From positions 541,025 to 605,024 of the forward strand of contig CAWBOI010000006.1 of assembly GCA_963790435.1 (NCBI GenBank): 64,000 nt of DNA. The letters run 5' to 3'. Numbering within the stretch: position 1 is the stretch's first letter; each line of letters begins with the position of its first letter. The notes under the pieces are model-generated. The model was given only the letters and a program-made list of their open reading frames with translations. It was not told the DNA's origin and made no database searches. Positions 58,901 through 64,000 of the stretch are shown one piece after another. The stretch comes from Ilyomonas sp963790435 (lineage in GTDB: Bacteria > Bacteroidota > Bacteroidia > Chitinophagales > Chitinophagaceae). The position numbers and the translations under genes are program-made.

Positions 58901-59853
58901 AGGAAATTTATTGGCAAACATTATTAGATAGATTAAGTAAGGAAGAAGATGCATATGTTTATTCCCGCCTTTTTAGTCAAATGGAATTCGATATTGATAA
59001 AATCGAAAGTCAAGCAGAAAAAATAATTGATTTAATCAACAATAAAAAATCATTTTTTGTAAATGAAAAAAGCGAATTCATAAATAATTATGCGAATTTT
59101 TTGGTTTGGCTGTTATTAGCCCATAAGTCAAAGGTAGCAATAGAGGCTTTGATGAAAGCACATGACAATCCTACATTGTGCCATAGCATAATATTTCATG
59201 GATTTAAAAAAATGCACCCCTTTTATCCTCAGAATGATTTTATAAATAACCCTAAGCGCTTTGAATTATTTATTGAAGTGATTAGAAAATTTGTTGATGA
59301 AAGTGGAAAAATATTAATCAATACTACTGCTGCTGACTTGAATAAGGAAAATCCAAGCATAAAGAACGCTCTATCTACTTTAAATGAAATTATCACTAGA
59401 ATTTATTTTCAACTCGACAATGAAAGAGTTGCAAACAACACTAAGTTGCCAATTAATGAAGAAAATCGAAGAGCTTTTTATTTTCTTATTAAACCAGTTT
59501 ATACAGATGTCATTTCTCTTTCTTCAACAATTACAGATAAGGGATTGATTCTCGCCAGTACAGCTTACTACTTTCTCCAATCTTTAAACAAAGTTTTTCA
59601 CTATGATCCGAAAAACATACTTCAAATGATTGCCGATATAACAAAGCTTGCATCATCGGCTAATTATACTTTCGATTACTCTGCCATCACCGAAATGGTT
59701 AGCTTAACTGAGAAGTTGCTAACTGATCATAGAGATTTGTTATTGGACAATACAGCTTTTAAAAACTTGATTGATCTACTCGATATTTATATAAATTCTG
59801 GTTGGGTTGAAGCCTTACAATTACTTTGGAGATTAGACGAAATTTTTGAATAG
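55915..59853 (+). CDS. Large STAND/NACHT-like ATPase, candidate phage sensor
   Basis: A 1312-residue protein with an N-terminal P-loop: Walker A GKPGIGKS (26-33), Walker B AVLIFDAFDAARD (91-103) and a sensor-1 Arg in VSVRTYD (129-135). A winged-helix-like segment ends near YSHNILFDYAVSVF (about 300). The remaining thousand residues are alpha-helical with HEAT-like units (VVRLHAVVGLEKL, VYSRLFSQMEF), which would form a sensing superhelix. No membrane helix, no nuclease or TIR domain. It starts inside the end of the phosphorylase gene (14-base overlap). Both genes are very AT-rich. This is the build of a STAND defence protein whose killing domain is the neighbouring protein. No close named family could be fixed by eye. 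Confidence 0.75.
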   Translation: MVKLERTELLNELYEFSINESGVVIGKPGIGKSYLLTQLRQKLHESGILSLIIRIDNTLDFSDDAIQEELEITENWIETLQDVYLEYNQKAVLIFDAFDAARDENIRRGFLRQIQKAKNHLFEKWNILVSVRTYDALKSPDLIHLFPLEVGTADPINCQKIEIPYLEEGEILKAINSDEALLKLYNDSSFELKEILKIPFFLVLLETITNSSSTSELEEIKQYKSETQLLRRFWTDKIDKPSLEKFLLEFTNALVDNRKLNISRNEALSNFTPYTDSTFTYLRSENIIDEISSSKRLAYSHNILFDYAVSVFCISEDYNDLISFINIDSSRPFFLRPSFIYFFTNLWYEEREMFWKLYWKLYENKTKEIQLLVRLVLNGVIVSEYTTTDDFAPILSYPFKKTKIEVLRNILQSIKSLRNQINTKDIDFLLLLSNAIEIELLFDLAFLLDRAVNRNLGKDEFEKCGVAARNIFYYILTKRKSENKFHLDQIGARQCVELISRTYSTNKIASKEILSALFDIQREPDFEIQYFSQLCEYIKYFVHYDPEFVGEIYEVVFAHIETSDQQTRMGSSVLMNLMSSRRQDYGMCYFALEEFFPTFLVAAPLIAIPVGLRVVNYRIALERRVPNYFTHQETFNYHKLECKYVVDRSHSWAEGLHSLQSEKIVYKITDYLEKLIAEDNSLYSDIVVLYIQHAIVGFIWKQLLKIGIKYPKQLTGLLYPLIIVPLIMKSPDTSYEVRKLIEKAIVFLSNEEIEKIEETIFEVHNEENEYTITSILSSIPNNKLQLEKSREFTLDKQKIENEPGFASTFSSGILTTEMWLEEHGVDVKDVKNKELIEISNQLERFNQQHLNDTLKVSDSYEYFILAKKLYDKLIDSNIDKSERLFYSMLNAVTKTMVIISKNMDGLSDEDVETLRNIIAYSFSYKTKHENESSNFSGSHIWSPTPRNDASEGLINLFQKSKDEKDLNLFLTALQDEHSVVRLHAVVGLEKLKAINKEIYWQTLLDRLSKEEDAYVYSRLFSQMEFDIDKIESQAEKIIDLINNKKSFFVNEKSEFINNYANFLVWLLLAHKSKVAIEALMKAHDNPTLCHSIIFHGFKKMHPFYPQNDFINNPKRFELFIEVIRKFVDESGKILINTTAADLNKENPSIKNALSTLNEIITRIYFQLDNERVANNTKLPINEENRRAFYFLIKPVYTDVISLSSTITDKGLILASTAYYFLQSLNKVFHYDPKNILQMIADITKLASSANYTFDYSAITEMVSLTEKLLTDHRDLLLDNTAFKNLIDLLDIYINSGWVEALQLLWRLDEIFE

Positions 59854-60620
59854 ACTCCCGTATTTCGGAAGTAGCTCTCAGCTTCACATCTCTCTGTTAA
59901 TCTGACTTATTCCGACCCAAAGTGTCGAATCCACACTATCAGAAAAGTTCCATAAAGCTTCTCTGGTTAGCAGCGTGAAATAAAAACTAAACTCTGTACC
60001 CTTATCGTTTTCATTCCATCGCATGGCATATTCTCATATCGTCCCATTTCCTGATTTACAATGTACAAACATCCATGTAATTTTATTGAATGGTTATTTA
60101 CTTTCATTGAAGATGTGGTCACGAGCAATGAAGAAGTGGTCATCTTCATTGAACAACAGGTCATCGTCATTGAACGACTGTTCATGTTCATTGAAGGTGT
60201 GGTCATGAGCATTGAACACCATTTCATCCCCAGTGAATACAATTTCATGTGCGTTGTTTGACAATTGACCGTCATTGTGCAGTCATCCGGGCTATGGTGT
60301 GCAACGATTTGCGTCTGATGTAATGGGCTAATAAGCGATTCTGAGAAAACAACTATGTGTTTTCTCACCCTTTCGCTGTAGAGGTCATCCGGCATCGTCA
60401 TCTTCGTCGTTGCTGTAACTGCGGGATGAAATGGGAATATAGCGGATTCAATCTTTGATCTACAAGTTCATTATGCTTCGAATTATGGTTTAGTTTTGGC
60501 AGATTTTGTACGATATATGTAAGCTGGATTGTATAGCATTAGGGTTAGCATCAAAAGCTTTCTTTGCTGTGCCTCGTTTTTGTCTGTCGATGCATAACTT
60601 CTTAATGGGTAAAGTAAAAG
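59854..60620. other. 767-base region without a gene, holding a 21-bp repeat
   Basis: This separates the ATPase from the glycosidase. A degenerate tandem repeat occupies 60085-60252. Open frames crossing it on both strands exist only because the period (21) is a multiple of three. Nothing else was recognised in the rest. Confidence 0.6.
60085..60252. repeat. Degenerate 21-bp tandem repeat, 8 units
   Basis: Eight consecutive 21-base units with consensus ATTGAAnnnnnnnTCATnnnC begin at 60085, 60106, 60127, 60148, 60169, 60190, 60211 and 60232. The ends of each unit are conserved and the middle varies. Translated on the plus strand the units give heptads of the type xIExxVx, but no start, ribosome site or conserved protein supports translation. 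Confidence 0.82.
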
Positions 60621-61844
60621 ATGTCAGAGATTAATAAGCCGTTGTTCAAGTCCTTTATTATGGGTGGGTTCGAGTCTGCCTGTCACATCAACGGTCAGGG
60701 TAGGCGGTTGGATATGATTGGCCAGACACAACACGATATTCAGGCGGCACAGGATTATGCGCTGGTAAAAAGCCAGGGCATCGAAACTGTGCGTGATGGT
60801 GTGCGCTGGACGCTGATAGAAAAAGAACCCGGTGTATACGATTTTTCGTCGTTAGAGCCCATGGCGGCGGCTGCGCAGAAAGCGGGGATAAAGGTTATCT
60901 GGACGCTTTGCCATTACGGCTGGCCAGATTACCTAGATGTATTCAGACCCGAATTCGTCAGTCGCTTTGCAGCTTTTAGCAAGGCAGTGGCAACATTTCT
61001 GCAAAAGTACAATGATGATGTGCCTTTTTTTGCACCAGTTAATGAGATCTCTTATTTCTGCTGGGTGGGCGGCGAGGTGGGCACGGTGTATCCCTACGCG
61101 AAGGGGCGCGGCTATGAAATGAAGCTGCAATTGGTGCGGGTGACGCTGGCTTGCATGGATGCCATTTGGGAAGTGAACCCAAAGGCGCGTTTTGTGCATG
61201 TGGATCCTCTTATCAATGTCGTGGCTCCGCCTGACCGGCCGGATTTAAGGGAAGAAGCGGCAGCCGACCACGCTACCCAATTTGAAGCCTATGATATGAT
61301 TGCAGGCATTACGCACCCTGAACTGGGTGGTGCAGCACATTACCTGGATATTATTGGCAGCAATTTTTACCACGAAAACCAATGGTTTTATTTGGGCGGT
61401 TACATCCCTTGGAACGACGAAATGCGTGATGAAAACTGGATGCCTTTGCATTGTTTGATCGAACAGGTGTACCTGCGCTACCGGCGACCGATTATCATCA
61501 GTGAAACAAGCCATTATGGTAGTCATCGCCCGGCATGGATGCGGATGGTTACTCGGGAAATAAAGAAAATTCTGGCTGGGGACATTCCGTTCATGGGTGT
61601 TTGTATTTACCCGATTATTGATCGCTTCGATTGGGAAAACGTCAATCACTGGCACAACAGCGGCCTCTGGGATTATCGTCTCGGAAACGACGGACAGCAC
61701 TTACGGGTTTTGGCTCAGGATTATGCGGTTGAAATTCAACGGGCTGTGCAATTGTATTCACCAACTCGGCGAAGTATGTCGCATATAAGATCGGAAAATG
61801 CTTGCAACATTCTACTCCACCGCGTCGCCAGACTCAGGAAATAG
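60621..61844 (+). CDS. Clan GH-A glycosidase, GH1/beta-glucosidase-like
   Basis: A 407-residue cytosolic (no signal peptide) TIM-barrel protein. Family marks are MGGFESACHINGQGRRLDMI, TVRDGVRWTLIEKEPGVYDF, WTLCHYGWPDYLDV, the acid/base Glu in FAPVNEISYFCW (residue about 143) and the nucleophile Glu in PIIISETSHYGS (about 296). Similar proteins occur scattered in cyanobacteria, proteobacteria and some Bacteroidota, often without known substrate. Its composition is visibly richer in G+C than the ATPase gene before it, pointing to a separate origin. The last 35 residues (SPTRRSMSHIRSENA...) look like an unrelated tail. Confidence 0.75.
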   Translation: MSEINKPLFKSFIMGGFESACHINGQGRRLDMIGQTQHDIQAAQDYALVKSQGIETVRDGVRWTLIEKEPGVYDFSSLEPMAAAAQKAGIKVIWTLCHYGWPDYLDVFRPEFVSRFAAFSKAVATFLQKYNDDVPFFAPVNEISYFCWVGGEVGTVYPYAKGRGYEMKLQLVRVTLACMDAIWEVNPKARFVHVDPLINVVAPPDRPDLREEAAADHATQFEAYDMIAGITHPELGGAAHYLDIIGSNFYHENQWFYLGGYIPWNDEMRDENWMPLHCLIEQVYLRYRRPIIISETSHYGSHRPAWMRMVTREIKKILAGDIPFMGVCIYPIIDRFDWENVNHWHNSGLWDYRLGNDGQHLRVLAQDYAVEIQRAVQLYSPTRRSMSHIRSENACNILLHRVARLRK

Positions 61845-62079
61845 TGGGATGAAAGGCTTAGCTGGGACAACAGTCCCACCTCAAATGCCCATTTAAATTA
61901 TATTGAACTCATCCTTTTGTTTCTGCATATTGTTATGCTACATAAGCCTTGCATGTTGGAGAACCGTATGTAGAAAAATAACTTTACCGGCCGACCATTG
62001 AACTGGGGTAAAGTAGATTGTACAAATTAAGATTCTTGTTTGCCACCGGCGATGCAGGGAACTTCTTTTTTACAAAGCA

Positions 62080-64000
62080 TCATCTTTTAACCATCAAAAG
62101 GGTTGCCTTCGCGGGATCATTTAAAACACTTTCTATTTCACTTTCAACGATATCTTGAACATCTTGTTTTATTTGCTGAAAATTGCGCTGAACGATAGAG
62201 GCAGTAACTTTCTTAAATGGTGGTATTGACTGGTATGAAGCCGCTTCTTTTTCCAATCCTTTATGGTCGTTTGTTACCTTGCAGTGAAACGCTTTCAAAA
62301 TAATTTCTTCGCCCGGATTATCAGCCACAATACCCACAAATTCACCACTTGAAAGGGAGGAAATGACAGAAGGTGGAACGGCTTGCTCCAATTGCTTTGA
62401 ACGACTAATAGAAGTATCACTGGCATTAATGGAAATGCTTTCCTTATCCTGCAAAATGCGACCAAATTTTTCTGATAAAAACTTAGCCGTATCACCGCTC
62501 ACCTGTCCTGAAATAACATTGCCCATGATATTCATAATCACTTCTGCTCCTTCTCGTGAATATTCATTCTTTAACTGACTGTAATCCTGCACGGCAATCG
62601 TGGTAGCCACCTTGTTCGAACGTGCTGTTGCAATGAGGTTGTCAATGCCTCTGAAATAGATGGTTGGAAACTCATCAAAGATTAGACTGCTCTTTATCTT
62701 ATCCCTTTGATTGACCAGCTTTGTCATACGTGAAATGTAAAGCGAAAGCACAGCACCATACACTTCACTTTTTTGCGGATTGTTCGCAAGGCAAACGATT
62801 TTTGGTACAGTTGGATTGTTGATGTCAAGCGTAAAATCATTGCCGGTCATAACATAGTATAAAATGGGAGAAGAAAGCCTTGCTATACCAATTTTAGCAG
62901 CATCTATTTGCCCTTCCAATTGCTCCTCTGCACCGCTCAGATAAGCAGAGATAAAAGGATTGATATAAGCTTCTATTTCGGGCTCTGTTCTCAGTATTGT
63001 AAACAGTTTTTCATGGTCAGTCTGCATGAGTTCAATGACATGTGGCAGCGTGCAGTATTCACCCCCTTTGTATTTGCGCAAAAACCAGATGATTGCCGTT
63101 ACAAAATTGATGGGCGATTCAATAAAAAATTCACCTTGCTTTTTGATCCAGGAACGGTTTAAGCCAAGCAAGATAGTACGAGCCGATTCTACCGCATCGG
63201 TGATGTCATTCATGCCATCTGGATGCAATGGATTACAGCGATGGCAACGGCTTAAATCATCAAAGTTGATAATGTAAAATTTGGGCTCTATTGGATAGGC
63301 TTTCTTGTGCTTTAAAAAATGGTTATAGGCTATCTTAGTAAGGTCATCAAATTTAAAGTCGTAGATGAACATACAGAAGCCTTTTTCGATGTGCTGCCGG
63401 ATGAGATGTTGAATGATAAAGTAAGATTTGCCAGAGCCAGGAGAACCCATCACCAGCAAGCCCCGCATCGGGTTGATGAAGTTAATCCAACTGTTCCTCT
63501 TTTTTCCTTTGAGGTTGTAAATGGCAGGCAGGTTTATGGAAAACTCGTTTTTCAACAATCGCTCCTCCTGGGGAAAGGTTTCATTTACCTTATTAAACAC
63601 ATCTTTTGATAGATTTACTTTAATGATTCTTGTCAGTAAACCTCCTCCTGTCAAAACCAAAATATAGCCCGCTGTTGTTACCGTTATATAGCTTATCGCC
63701 TGGTCAATGGGCGATTGTAATAAAGGAAAGCAAATTGTACTTCCGAAGTACAAAATGATCCCTGCAATGAAAAAAACACAAGCTGTTTTAAGCTTTACTT
63801 TTTCACTCTTTCTTCCCCTTACTCCAACCAAAGAAAGAAGAAGAAACGCAAGAGCTACCAGCTTCGATTTGCCGAACGATTGGAACAAACCTGTTTTACT
63901 CAAATTGGCGAGCAATCGGTTGCCTATTGGTGCTGTCATGTGCCACTCCTGGAACGCTCCATAACAGTAGTAATAATAGTGAAGCAAGAGCAATATAATA
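62080..64000 (-). CDS. VirD4/TraG-type conjugation coupling ATPase (5' end cut by window)
   Basis: The coupling protein that feeds relaxase-bound DNA to a type IV secretion channel. N-terminal membrane helices (LLLHYYYYCYGAFQEWHMTA and two more before about residue 115) precede Walker A MGSPGSGKSYFI and the FIYDFKFDDLTKIAYN strand. Walker B is SSLIFDEFPTIYF and the TraG-family motif ATTIAVQDYSQLKNEY follows. Bacteroidota members begin about 20 residues earlier than the last codon seen, and the frame is open to the window edge, so the start lies beyond base 64000. It marks a conjugative or mobilisable element. Confidence 0.9.
   Translation of the reverse strand, partial: IILLLLHYYYYCYGAFQEWHMTAPIGNRLLANLSKTGLFQSFGKSKLVALAFLLLSLVGVRGRKSEKVKLKTACVFFIAGIILYFGSTICFPLLQSPIDQAISYITVTTAGYILVLTGGGLLTRIIKVNLSKDVFNKVNETFPQEERLLKNEFSINLPAIYNLKGKKRNSWINFINPMRGLLVMGSPGSGKSYFIIQHLIRQHIEKGFCMFIYDFKFDDLTKIAYNHFLKHKKAYPIEPKFYIINFDDLSRCHRCNPLHPDGMNDITDAVESARTILLGLNRSWIKKQGEFFIESPINFVTAIIWFLRKYKGGEYCTLPHVIELMQTDHEKLFTILRTEPEIEAYINPFISAYLSGAEEQLEGQIDAAKIGIARLSSPILYYVMTGNDFTLDINNPTVPKIVCLANNPQKSEVYGAVLSLYISRMTKLVNQRDKIKSSLIFDEFPTIYFRGIDNLIATARSNKVATTIAVQDYSQLKNEYSREGAEVIMNIMGNVISGQVSGDTAKFLSEKFGRILQDKESISINASDTSISRSKQLEQAVPPSVISSLSSGEFVGIVADNPGEEIILKAFHCKVTNDHKGLEKEAASYQSIPPFKKVTASIVQRNFQQIKQDVQDIVESEIESVLNDPAKATLLMVKR

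Noticed and set aside
60085..60252. CRISPR array
   Set aside because: The units are only 21 bases with degenerate sequence throughout; there are no identical repeats alternating with unique spacers and no cas gene.
59967..60401. A 144-codon minus-strand frame rich in Met, Ser and Thr
   Set aside because: It is the 21-bp repeat read in a frame kept open by the period being a multiple of three.

Overview
The window comes from a member of the Bacteroidota, most likely a Chitinophagaceae-like bacterium. The grounds are a SusC/SusD pair, a hybrid two-component regulator (HTCS), DUF2723 and DUF2851 proteins, a CcmE with a Cys haem ligand, and many lipoprotein signals of the -SC-K type. No rRNA and no complete tRNA is seen.

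Region 1 (1-31 kb) is mostly chromosomal housekeeping. It holds the 3' end of accC, a DUF5009-type membrane acyltransferase, a single-chain restriction-modification enzyme, a large DUF2723 membrane protein, a PIN toxin with a small downstream partner, the membrane pyrophosphatase hppA, NAD(P)HX repair, a Tet-type MFS pump, a DPE2-like 4-alpha-glucanotransferase, ccmE-ccmF, DUF2851, a GT2 glycosyltransferase, scpB, atpG, a small operon (membrane protein, PstS-like lipoprotein, TPR protein), nuoA and a royal-jelly-family lipoprotein. Intergenic DNA carries strong terminators, a candidate sRNA and unusual 7-bp tandem arrays (CAAGNNN) next to atpG and nuoA.

Region 2 (31.7-54 kb) is a polysaccharide-utilisation locus. 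A plus-strand GH2-GH43-GH97 set converges on a minus-strand susC-susD-VCBS/ASPIC-haloperoxidase operon, and an HTCS regulator is divergent from susC. Six of its eight genes (GH43, GH97, haloperoxidase, SusD, SusC, HTCS) are broken by one-base frameshifts although the remaining reading frames are well preserved. The locus is either decaying recently or carries clustered sequence errors. Sugar capture (SusCD), extracellular cleavage (GH2/GH43/GH97) and sensing (HTCS) would normally work together.

Region 3 (54.1 kb to the end) looks like an integrated conjugative island. It begins with the 3' end of a tRNA (probably tRNA-Leu) followed by a terminator, then two gene remnants. Next comes a tightly coupled two-gene system: a nucleoside-phosphorylase-like protein and a 1312-residue STAND/NACHT-like ATPase. 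This is a strong candidate for an anti-phage abortive-infection system. After it come a 21-bp degenerate repeat array, a foreign-looking clan GH-A glycosidase and a VirD4/TraG-type coupling protein that runs off the window edge.
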